This document shows positions 9,741-19,222 of a stretch of 23,723 bases of DNA, piece by piece. The position numbers and the translations under genes are program-made. How positions within the stretch are numbered: position 1 is the stretch's first letter; each line of letters begins with the position of its first letter. Where the stretch lies: assembly GCF_000003815.2 (NCBI RefSeq), contig NC_049980.1:7940089-7963811 (forward strand). Reading direction: 5' to 3'. This stretch comes from Branchiostoma floridae. Taxonomy: Eukaryota; Chordata; Leptocardii; Amphioxiformes; Branchiostomatidae. Below the pieces are notes generated by a model, which saw only the letters and a program-made list of their open reading frames with translations, ran no database searches and had not been told where the DNA came from.

Positions 9741-11461
9741 CCTACACGTCGACGTGACAGGCGGTGCTTCAAAAAATGGAGCTAGCGGTTGCGCCCAAAC
9801 AGAGCCCACATACTCAAGAATATCTCGAGAAGGAAGTATCCGAATATTTTGCGGTTTCCATCTTTCCATTCCTTACTAAGGGACCTTTCCAAAGATACCA
9901 AGTTTGCCAGGCCGGAACTTAAACCCTAAGTTACAATCGCGACCGTATGTCACCATCCTACCCGTTGCCGTGACAGGCGGTGCTTCGAAAAAATGGAGCT
10001 AGCGGTTGCGCCCAAACAGTGTCCACATACTCAAGAATATCTCGAGAAGGAAGTATCCGAATATTTTGCGGTTTTCATCTTTCCATTCTTTACTAAGGGA
10101 CCTTTCCAAAGATACCAAGTTTGCCAGGCCGGAACTTAGACCCTAAGTTACAATCGCGACCGTATGTCACCATCCTACCCGTTGCCGTGACAGGCGGTGC
10201 TTCAAAAAATCGAACTAGAGGTTGCGCCCAAACAGAGTCCACATACTCAAGAATATCTCGAGAAGGAAGTATCCGAATATTTTGCGGTTTCCATCTTTCC
10301 ATTCCTTACTAAAGGACCTTTCCAAAGATACCAAGTTTGCCAGACCGGAACTTAAACCCTAAGCTACAATCGCGACCGTATGTCATCATCCTACCCGTTG
10401 CCGTGACAGGCGGTGCTTCAAAAAATGGAGCTAGCGGTTGCGCCCAAACAGAGCCCACATACTCAAGAATATCTCGAGAAGGAAGTATCCGAATATTTTG
10501 CGGTTTCCATCTTTCCATTCCTTACTAAGAGACCTTTCCAAAGATACCAAGTTTGCCAGGCCGGAACTTAAACCCTAAGCTACAATTGCGACCGTATGTC
10601 ATCATCCTACCCGTTGCGGTGACAGGCGGTGCTTCGAAAAATGGAGCTAGCGGTTGCGCCCAAACAGAGCCCACATACTCAAGAATATCTCGAGAAGGAA
10701 GTATCCGAATATTTTGCGGTTTCCATCTTTCCATTCCTTACTAAGGGACCTTTCCAAAGATACCAAGTTTGCCAGGCCGGAACTCAGACCCTAAGTTACA
10801 ATCGCGACCGTATGTCATCATCCTACCCGTTGACGTGACAGGCGGTGCTTCAAAAAATGGAGCTAGCGGTTGCGCCCAAACAGAGCCCACATACTCAAGA
10901 ATATCTCGAGAAGGAAGTATCCGAATATTTTGCGGTTTCCATCTTTCCATTCCTTACTAAGGGACCTTTCCAAAGATACCAAGTTTGCCAGGCCGGAACT
11001 TAGACCCTAAGTTACAATCGCGACCGTATGTCATCATCCTACCCGTTGCCGTGACAGGCGGTGCTTCAAGAAATGGAGCTAGCGGTTGCGCCCAAACAGA
11101 GCCCACATACTCAAGAATATCTCGAGAAGGAAGTATCCGAATATTTTGCGGTTTCCATCTTTCCATTCCTTACTAAGGGACCTTTCCAAAGATACCAAGT
11201 TTGCCAGGCCGGAACTTAGACCCTAAGTTACAATCGCGACCGTATGTCACCATCCTACCCGTTGCCGTGACAGGCGGTGCTTCAAAAAATCGAACTAGAG
11301 GTAACGCCCAAACAGAGTCCACATACTCAAGAATATCTCGAGAAGGAAGTATCCGAATATTTTGCGGTTTCCATCTTTCCATTCCTTACTAAGGGACCTT
11401 TCCAAAGATACCAAGTTTGCCAGGCCGGAACTTAGACCCTAAGCTACAATCGCGACCGTAG

Positions 11462-11596
11462 NNNNNNNNNNNNNNNNNNNNNNNNNNNNNNNNNNNNNNN
11501 NNNNNNNNNNNNNNNNNNNNNNNNNNNNNNNNNNNNNNNNNNNNNNNNNNNNNNNNNNNNNNNNNNNNNNNNNNNNNNNNNNNNNNNNNNNNNNNN
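11462..11596. other. assembly gap (135 N) at the class A/B switch
   Basis: Equivalent monomer positions on the two sides (CGACCG at 11453, CGACAT at 11620) are only 167 bases apart, so the 216-base register is not kept. Either the gap is mis-sized or the two classes join out of phase. Confidence 0.99.
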
Positions 11597-14500
11597 ACTT
11601 AAACCTTAAGCTACAATCGCGACATTAAGGTATCACCCTACCCGTTGCCGTGACAGGCGGTCTTCCAAAAAAAGGAGCTAGCGGTTGCGCCAAAACAGAG
11701 CCCATATGCTCAAGAATATCTCGAGAAGGAAGTATCCAAAAATTTTGCAGTTTTCATCTTTCCATTCCTTACTAAGGGACCTATCCAACCATACCAAGTG
11801 TGCCAGGCCGGAACTTAAACCTTAAGCTACAATCGCGACATTAAGGTATCACCCTACCCGTTGCCGTGACAGGCGGTCTTCCAAAAAAAAGGAGCTAGCA
11901 GTTGCGCCAAAACAGAGCCCATATGCTCAAGAATATCTCGAGAAGGAAGTATCCAAAAATTTTGCGGTTTTCATCATTCCGTTCCTTACTAAGGGACCTT
12001 TCCAAAGATACCAAGTTTGCCAGGCCGGAACTTAAACCCTAAGGTACAATCGCGACATTAAGGTATCACCCTACCCGTTGCCGTGACAGGCGGTCTTCCA
12101 AAAAAGGAGCTAGCGGTTGCGCCAAAACAGAGCCCATATGCTCAAGAATATCTCGAGAAGGAAGTATCCGAAAATTTGCGGTTTCCATCTTTCCATTCCT
12201 TACTAAGGGACCTTTCCAAAGATACCAAGTTTGCCAGGCCGGAACTTAAACCCTAAGCTACAGTCGCGACATTAAGTTATCACCCTACCCGTTGCCGTGA
12301 CAGGCGGTGCTTCAAAAAAAGGAGCTAACGGTTGCGCCTAAACAGAGCCCATATACTCAAGAATATCTCGAGAAGGAAGTATCCGAAAATTTTGCGGTTT
12401 CCATCTTTCCATTCCTTACTAATGGACCTCTCCAAAGATACCAAGTTTGCCAGGCCGGAACTTAAACCCTAAGGTACAATCGCGACATTAAGGTATCACC
12501 CTACCCGTTGCCGTGACAGGCGGTGCTTCAAAAAAAGGAGCTAGCGGTTGCGCCTAAACAGAGCCCATATACTCAAGAATATTTCCAGAAGGAAGGATCC
12601 AAAAATTTTGCGGGTTTCATCTTTCCATTCCTTACTAATGGACCTTTCCAAAGATACCAAGTTTGCCAGGCCGGAACTTAAACCCTAAGGTACAATCGCG
12701 ACATTAAGTTATCACCCTACCCGTTGCCGTGACAGGCGGTGCTTCAAAAAAAAGAGCTAGCGGTTGCGCCTAAACAGAGCCCATATACTCAAGAATATCT
12801 CGAGAAGGAAGTATCCGAAAATTTTGCGGTTTCCATCTTTCCATTCCTTACTAAGGGACCTTTCCAAAGATACCAAGTTTGCCAGGCCGGAACTTAAACC
12901 CTAAGCTACAATCGCGACATTAAGTCATCACCCTACCCGTTGCCGTGACAGGCGGTGTCTCCAAAAAAAAAGAGCTAGCGGTTGCGCCTAAACAGAGCCC
13001 ATATGCTCAAGAATATCTCGAGAAGGAAGTATCCAAAAATTTTGCGGTTTCCATCTTTCCATTCCTTACTAAGGGACCTTTCCAAAGATACCAAGTTTGC
13101 CAGGCCGGAACTTAAACCCTAAGCTACAATCGCGACATTAAGTCATCACCCTACCCGTTGCCGTGACAGGCGGTGTCTCCAAAAAAGGAGCTAGCGGTTG
13201 CGCCTAAACAGAGCCCATATGCTCAAGAATATCTCGAGAAGGAAGTATCCGAAAATTTTGCGGTTTCCATCTTTCCATTCCTTACTAAGGGACCTTTCCA
13301 AAGATACCAAGTTTGCCAGGGCCGGAACTTAAACCCCTAAGCTACAATCGCGACATTAAGTTATCACCCTACCCGTTGCCGTGAACAGGCGGTGCTTCAA
13401 AAAAAGGAGCTAGCGGTTGCCCCTAAACAGAGCCCCATATACTCAAGAATATCTCGAGAAGGAAGTATCCAAAAATTTTGCGGTTTCCATCTTTCCATTC
13501 CTTACTAAGGAACCTTTCCAAAGATACCAAGTTTGCCAGGCCCGGAACTTAAACCCTAAGGTACAATCGCGACATTAAGTTATCACCCTACCCGTTGCCG
13601 TGACAGGCGGTGCTTCAAAAAAAGAGCTAGCGGTTGCGCCTAAACAGAGCCCATATACTCAAGAATATCTCGAGAAGGAAGTATTCGAAAATTTTGCGGT
13701 TTCCATCTTTCCATTCCTTACTAAGGGACCTTTCCAAAGATACCAAGTTTGCCAGGCCGGAACTTAAACCCTAAGCTACAATCGCGACATTAAGTCATCA
13801 CCCTACCCGTTGCCGTGACAGGCGGTGTCTCCAAAAAAGAGCTAGCGGTTGCGCCTAAACAGAGCCCATATGCTCAAGAATATCTCGAGAAGGAAGTATC
13901 CGAAAATTTTGCGGTTTCCATCTTTCCATTCCTTACTAAGGGACCTTTCCAAAGATACCAAGTTTGCCAGGCCGGAACTTAAACCCTAAGGTACAATCGC
14001 GACATTAAGTTATCACCCTACCCGTTGCCGTGACAGGCGGTGCTTCAAAAAAAGAGCTAGCGGTTGCGCCTAAACAGAGCCCATATACTCAAGAATATCT
14101 CGAGAAGGAAGTATTCGAAAATTTTGCGGTTTCCATCTTTCCATTCCTTACTAAGGGACCTTTCCAAAGATACCAAGTTTGCCAGGCCGGAACTTAAACC
14201 CTAAGCTACAATCGCGACATTAAGTCATCACCCTACCCGTTGCCGTGACAGGCGGTGTCTCCAAAAAAGAGCTAGCGGTTGCGCCTAAACAGAGCCCATA
14301 TGCTCAAGAATATCTCGAGAAGGAAGTATCCGAAAATTTTGCGGTTTCCATCTTTCCATTCCTTACTAAGGGACCTTTCCAAAGATACCAAGTTTGCCAG
14401 GCCGGAACTTAAACCCTAAGGTACAATCGCGACATTAAGTCATCACCCTACCCGTGGCCGTGACAGGCGGTGCTTCAAAAAAAGGAGCTAGCGGTTGCGC

Positions 14501-14759
14501 CTAAACAGAGCCCATATACTCAAGAATATCTCGAGAAGGAAGTATCCGAAAATTTTGCGGTTTCCATCTTTCCATTCCTTACTAATGGACCTTTCCAAAG
14601 ATACCAAGTTTGCCAGGCCGGAACTTAAACCCTAAGCTACAATCGCGACATTAAGTCATCACCCTACCCGTTGCCGTGACAGGCGGTGTCTCCAAAAAAG
14701 AGCTAGCGGTTGCGCCTAAACAGAGCCCATATGCTCAAGAATATCTCGAGAAGGAAGTA
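11597..14759 (+). repeat. satellite class B block, ending in an alternating dimer
   Basis: Class B units carry CGACATTAAG(G/T)TATCACC, AAAAAAAGGAGCTAGC, GCGCC(T/A)AAACAGAGCCC and CCGAAAATTTTGCGG. The first units (11597 to about 12150) form a subtype with GGCGGTCTTCC and GCCAAAAC. From about 13600 onward two subtypes alternate: a (GTGCTTC, ATATACTC) and b (GTGTCTCC, ATATGCTC). Equivalent positions recur every 430-431 bases (13670, 14100, 14531 for a; 13885, 14315, 14746 for b). This is a dimeric higher-order repeat. Confidence 0.9.
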
Positions 14760-15479
14760 GGCAAGTTCAGGGTGTCATAATCTCATCCGTGAACATTCCA
14801 GGTCATAAGAACTCACCCCTTATAGCAGCCCGCTATCTTAAGTGTCCAAAAGTCTGCTTTTTAAAAATTCCAGCCAGCGAAAGTTTCCGCAGCCCTCAAA
14901 TATGCCGCCATTTTGGCATCACATGATGTCAAGTTAGGGACTGACCACTTCAAATTAGTGGTTGGCACAGGCCTAAGAAATTAACCAAAACCATTTTTTT
15001 GCCTAATCTGAACGTATGCACCCTATACTGTCTTGCCAATAAGAAATGTTTCTTACATTTTCCTGCTACAAGTCGAAAATAGGCTAAAATACTGTATGGA
15101 CTCAAACTTGGGCTTCTGCGGCTGCGTCAATTATGTCATTTCTCAGCAGATTACAGTTTTTGCCTATGGGGATTTACATTGTTAAGGACCCCGAAGTTAG
15201 GGTGCAAAAGCAGGGTACAAAAGTAATTAACACCCAGCGGAGGTCACCATACTGCAGCCGACACACGGAAGTAGGGGAACAGGATTCGTTTGCAAAATAC
15301 TACCCAGCCAAACAAACATCGTAACCCAAGTCATACAGCCTCAAAATTTACGTATTCCTCTACTATCCACCACAGTTTCCGACTCGCTGACGTGCACAGA
15401 AAAAACTCTATGGCCTTTCAAGAAATGCGACGTACTATTTTGTGCCGGCATGCCCGACCTACTTTTTCTTATCTATTGA
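14760..15479. other. non-coding right flank of the array
   Basis: No gene was recognised; two overlapping open frames at 15133-15487 lack domains. Small inverted repeats are visible: TGCC/GGCA around GCCGCCATTTTGGCA (about 14903-14919) and ACCACT/AGTGGT (about 14944-14962). Confidence 0.45.
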
Positions 15480-15720
15480 ATGAATAAATGAATGAAGACC
15501 TTTATTGCACATATTTATTGAAGAGTATCAATACAGGCGATTTCCTCAAATACATGTATATATGAAACTGCACTACCTCTAAACAGGAAGAAGCCGGCTA
15601 CGCCCCCCTACATCGCTTTCTACCAGGCAGATAGGATCAGATAGTGCTTCAAGACCACCCTGACGCCTTCGGATTGTTCTGACGTTAAGACAAGACTTAG
15701 GCAGAGAAGTCCACAAACAA
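15480..15720 (-). mobile_element. possible LINE 3' end with ATTC-type tail
   Basis: Read on the minus strand, this segment ends in AATAAAGGTCTTCATTCATT followed by TATTCATTC. A polyadenylation signal next to a short ATTC tandem is typical of CR1/L2-type LINE 3' ends. An open frame upstream includes RTIRRRQGGLEALSDPICL. A LINE RT fragment lies on the same strand at 16080-16310. Joining them into one element is inference, because the CA microsatellite and other sequence intervene. Confidence 0.35.
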
Positions 15721-15741
15721 ACATAAACACATGTACACATG

Positions 15742-15860
<119 letters not shown>

Positions 15861-16079
15861 TAACAGGTCATAACACCCGTCGGGCTGCCGACCACAAACT
15901 TAGATTATGTTTCGTTCTACATTCAATTCTTAGACAGGTTTAAAATAGCAATTTCCTTTCACAACCACTTCTGAAACATCATGAATCGCAATGTCAACAT
16001 TGCTGTCTAAGTTATAAGACTGATTGTCATAACTTAGATCCCCCATTGGAAGATTGTGAGGAGGAACCAGTTTTCACGG

Positions 16080-16310
16080 GTAGAACAAATACTTAAGAAG
16101 GGCTGGGAGAATCGGTCCGCCCTCGTTAAGCAGCCTGGATGGAACATTACCATGTCGGAGCACAGCAGCCAAACAACAATGACAACCGGTTAACCATACA
16201 TGCAGCCGGGGACCTGCATACTTCAGGTGCTCCGCTGTAATGTAATCAGCATCACATGCCGCTTTCCCATTGGTCAGCGCATTAATTACTTCATCAAGAG
16301 AAACGAACAT
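16080..16310 (-). pseudogene. non-LTR retrotransposon reverse-transcriptase fragment
   Basis: Minus-strand frame reading SLDEVINALTNGKAACDADY, then ITAEHLKYAGPRLHVWLTG and, further on, HGNVPSRL. It matches the N-terminal part of a LINE RT domain, where the usual pattern is GKA-x-G-x-D-x-I followed by AEHLKYAGP. Here the Gly after GKAA is Cys and DGI reads DYI. Only about 77 codons remain, with nothing recognisable beyond 16310 on the 5' side, so it is a dead 5'-truncated or rearranged copy. The clade (CR1/L2/Rex-like) is a guess. Confidence 0.7.
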
Positions 16311-17160
16311 TCCTGGTTGTCAGAAACACCTGACTGAACTGTAACGTTAACGCATGTGCTTTTATCGACGTCAACGGCACATTACGTGGAAAATTTTATT
16401 GATATCTAACACATGAATTGTAACGAGGAAGCCACCCACCTCCGACATTTGTGTAGTACGAGGCGACCAGTGGTGTCCTATCAAGTATCATGAAGATTCT
16501 TGTTCAAATAATTTGTTTCCCTTGAAATCCTGGTGACGGTACCACGAGCTCTTTTGTAATAAAAGACAGCCAGCTATATATTATAAGTCCACAACAGGCG
16601 GTGCCTTCCTCGACTGCAAATGGTATCCAAGTTTATGAAGCTACTACAGTAGAGAGCAAATGCAATTCCCAATACTACGCGACGTCGGTGTGTTTTGGTT
16701 GGTCCACCATCTTGGAGATTCCCTAATCTCGTACCCAGAACACTACGTGGATATCATTCATATGCTAATGAGAACGACAGTAAAAATGTCACTTCTACAA
16801 ATTTGTGTCAACTCTTTTGCAAACCATTTCATACTTAGGATATCGATATGAAACCTGCTCTTCAACAAGTGTCACCGACGAAAGATAATGTTATCTGAAA
16901 CGTCTGGCCGTTTCCAAAATCCTATATATAAAATTTAGATATCCAGTTAAGTTTCTTGAGTAATTGCCATTTGGCGTACGTAACTTCTGCAAAGATTGTG
17001 GCCACGAGCTAGCTGATCTCAAAACAGTTTTACGTGCAACTCGAGAGTGAAGAAAATACGGGTAAAGTAGAGATGTAAAGAAGACCACGAGGGGTATACA
17101 AAAATGAAGACAAAAATGTCACAAATCTTTTTTTTCTATAATTGATAAAGCAGAAATTCA
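16311..17160. other. non-coding stretch, nothing recognised
   Basis: Scattered short open frames only, without domains or splice support. Confidence 0.45.
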
Positions 17161-17168
17161 TCCTTTAT

Positions 17169-17264
17169 CACAGCCCCATTTTTCAGTGGCTGTGGTCCGT
17201 ATCTTGCTAACTTGGCGAAGCACCTTTCATTCTAGAGTTCCACTTACACGTAACTTCGCCAAGT
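17169..17264. repeat. two adjacent perfect hairpins
   Basis: Hairpin 1: CACAGCC (about 17170-17176) with GGCTGTG (about 17189-17195), 12-base loop. Hairpin 2: ACTTGGCGAAG (17210-17220) with CTTCGCCAAGT (17254-17264), 33-base loop. They could be a remnant of a small inverted-repeat element. No function is evident. Confidence 0.5.
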
Positions 17265-17466
17265 AACTACGCTTTTGATTTTTTATTCAAGACTTTAAAT
17301 GGATGCCTATTACTACTAAATGTCCCATTCATATTTACTAAAGAGTCAACCTATTCTAAGGTAAACGGCTGCATGAACGTGTTTAATCTCATCTCAACTG
17401 TCCCATAGACGTGTTTAATAGCGGGTTAAAATTCCATTTTATCCATCCCAACTGACCTTGAGTTAT

Positions 17467-17590
17467 GTCGTCCACAAACACACACACATTCACAGACCGC
17501 TACAGTACCATACGAAATAAACGCCAGGTAAACCATTTTGAAACAGGACTTTTCTTTACACACGTTTTTTCACCTACCAAAATCCATCCA
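17467..17590 (+). repeat. dispersed repeat, copy 1
   Basis: Shares ordered blocks with 18164-18292: ACAAAC/CAAACA, CGCTRCAGT, TGCCAGG/CGCCAGG, AAACCATTTT, GACTTTTCTTT/CTTCCTTTTG and CACCTACCA. The identity is visible by eye but diverged, as expected of two old copies of one interspersed element. The limits are approximate. Confidence 0.55.
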
Positions 17591-17707
17591 GTCTCTCAAT
17601 TTTTGCATTTTGCGACTTGCAGTGATGTTGAGATGAACGGACCTGTTCAATCCATGCCAAACATTTGTATACCTGTTAAAACAGGCATTTCTGCAGTATG
17701 TTCGCAC

Positions 17708-17770
17708 TAGCGCAGTGGTAAAGTTTACACACTCTAAACCAATGCACCCGGTTCGAATCCGGGGAGGTAG
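17708..17770 (+). mobile_element. tRNA-like SINE head or tRNA pseudogene
   Basis: The A-box TAGCGCAGTGG (17708-17718) and the perfect B-box GGTTCGAATCC (17750-17760) are correctly spaced. The T-arm is perfect (CCCGG, TTCGAAT, CCGGG at 17747-17763). An anticodon-like stem GTTTA/TAAAC is present, but its loop lacks the conserved T33, and the acceptor ends (17701-17707 and 17764-17770) do not pair. Long T runs follow from 17772, which would stop pol III. The body of the other SINEs is not seen after it. Confidence 0.5.
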
Positions 17771-18163
17771 ATTTTTTTCAACTTTTTTTTCTTCTTTTTT
17801 ACATCCATTAAAATACTAATTTTTACATCCATTTGGCCACACCAATCTATTTCTTTGGTTAACGGATTCGCCGCTTCGTTTTTTTGCCGAATAGAAATAA
17901 AAATTAAAAACAAAAACTTAAAAATGCCCCGCAACAGAGCTCACTCAAAAACAGGCAATGTGTAGTGAAATTTGCTGCAGTTCACGCAAATTTTAACAGG
18001 TGGCGTCTAGATCTGCTGCAGTTCAGGCACATATGTGAATCTCTCCATGCGCCAATATCAGGTTTAGTTACTCTGTTCTATTTATATGACATTCTAATAA
18101 CTAGAAAAAAACGTTCACACACGCAAACATTGGCAAAATGCCAGCTTTTTTAAAAGCACTTGT
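17771..18163. other. AT-rich non-coding stretch
   Basis: T-rich runs follow the tRNA-like head. CTGCAGTTCA(C/G)GCA occurs twice, near 17976 and 18016. No gene was recognised. Confidence 0.4.
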
Positions 18164-18292
18164 TTGTCCTCAAACAAGCGCACATACATACTGTATACAA
18201 CCCGCTGCAGTGCAATAGGAAAATGCCAGGGAAACCATTTTCAACTTGAACTTCCTTTTGACAACGGCTACACACCTACCATCATGATCATC
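18164..18292 (+). repeat. dispersed repeat, copy 2
   Basis: The partner of 17467-17590, in the same orientation. It contains CAACCCGCTGCAGTGCAATA, TGCCAGGGAAACCATTTTC and CACACCTACCATCATGATCA in the same order as copy 1. Open frames across it are not supported as genes. Confidence 0.55.
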
Positions 18293-19222
18293 AACCACTT
18301 CTCGAGTTGTTTCCAGACAGTTGCATGTACATACATGCAGTTACATGTACTTGCTACATATAACATATTAGATGTTATATGCTCTTGTGGTGTTATAGCT
18401 TTAACAAGACATTATGTAAGATAGTACAGTAATGCCATTAACTCACTACCAAAAAAGGATGGTAGTACAATGACAGGACAAAGAGGATGGTCATGATCAG
18501 CTTTAATTTCTGTAGCCTACTTTGGTAGAAGTATTTTCTATAAAATCTGACTCATAGACCTGGATTTCTCTGTTAAACAAAACTTGGTTATCTAAAGACT
18601 ACTTCAATATTTAGATTTGAAACAAAATATCTAAATTAGAAGAAATGCCTTATGAACAGAAGTAACTATAAGTATAATTTGAAGGATATTGCATTTGTCA
18701 TTTTATGGAAATAGTACGTTGAAAAAGACAAGAATTTTGAATTTCACTTGCCTTCATGCTTTGTGGAGCCTGTATAGTTTTACAATTTTTCTTCAAGATT
18801 GATCAAAGTTTGAAATTATAATGAAATTGTACTCTCAAAGTAGTAGATATCTTCTGACAAGAGTGATGGTGTTCTCTCGAATAGTGCACTTAAGTTAGTC
18901 AATAAACGCCAACATTAAAACCGGGTTAAAATGCTACCAAACGAGTGGTAGAAATAAGCAGTACAATGTATCTGCAACTATTGTTGCATTGTCCGGCACA
19001 GAAACCTGACTGAATATCAAAATGGTTACAAACGATGAACAATACTACTAGCTACACCATAATAAAAAAGAAGAACAACACTTCTAGCTACAACATAAGT
19101 CTATTATAAAATATATAAAAGCATGCAATCTGTGGATAGAAATGCCACCATATGCCTGATGATAACCATTTCCCTTGGGACCTTACAAACTGCTTCACCA
19201 ATGGAAGACACACCTTAATTGT
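18293..19222. other. 3' flank/3' UTR side of the CXXC-PHD gene
   Basis: The part nearest 19222 should be the 3' UTR of the minus-strand gene. A possible minus-strand polyadenylation hexamer ATTAAA lies near 18507-18502; no AATAAA was seen on that strand here. Phrases ACTAGCTACA/TTCTAGCTACAACAT near 19048-19095 form a short imperfect duplication. Confidence 0.35.

Larger units (their letters stand above)
5654..11461 (+). repeat. satellite class A block
   Basis: Class A units carry CGACCGTATGTCA(C/T)CATC, AAAAAATGGAGCTAGCGG, GCGCCCAAACAGAG and CCGAATATTTTGCGG. Two subtypes largely co-vary: A1 has GTCACC with GAGTCC, A2 has GTCATC with GAGCCC. A2 is concentrated at about 6900-7710 and 10340-11170, A1 at about 5680-6190, 7740-8860 and 11200-11461, with a few recombinant units (for example near 6268-6345 and 6698-6775). 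An A1 variant with AATCGAACTAGAGGTAACGCC occurs near 7827 and 11289. The first unit (5654) has AAAAGG like class B. Confidence 0.9.
5654..14759 (+). repeat. satellite array, 216-bp monomer, about 42 units
   Basis: Head-to-tail tandem repeats with a 216-base period, seen directly from the recurring TCTCGAGA palindrome (for example at about 5711, 5927, then 12152 and 12367). The array starts part-way through a monomer near CTTAAAAAAAAGGAGCTAG (5654) and stops abruptly inside another after GAAGGAAGTA (14759). Two classes are present: A to the left of the gap at 11462, B to the right. Both keep blocks such as CCAAGTTTGCCAGGCCGGAA and the CTCGAG core, and differ mainly after ATCGCGAC. Three gaps interrupt the array. 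The unit length of 72 codons gives repeated open frames of 63 codons on + and 69 on -, which I judge non-coding because class B breaks them. No known satellite family was recognised. Confidence 0.95.

Noticed and set aside
5763-11392. Ladder of open frames on both strands (63 codons on +, 69 on -), one per monomer
   Set aside because: They follow from a 216-base period divisible by three and a lack of stops in class A. Many use TTG or similar starts, and class B units break the frames. There is no sign of coding constraint.
5654-14759. CRISPR-like array of repeats
   Set aside because: The repeats are contiguous 216-base monomers with no unique spacers, in an animal-type genome with no cas genes.
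16594-16604. ACAGGCGGTGC outside the array, identical to a satellite segment
   Set aside because: An 11-base match without further monomer sequence on either side; it may be chance.
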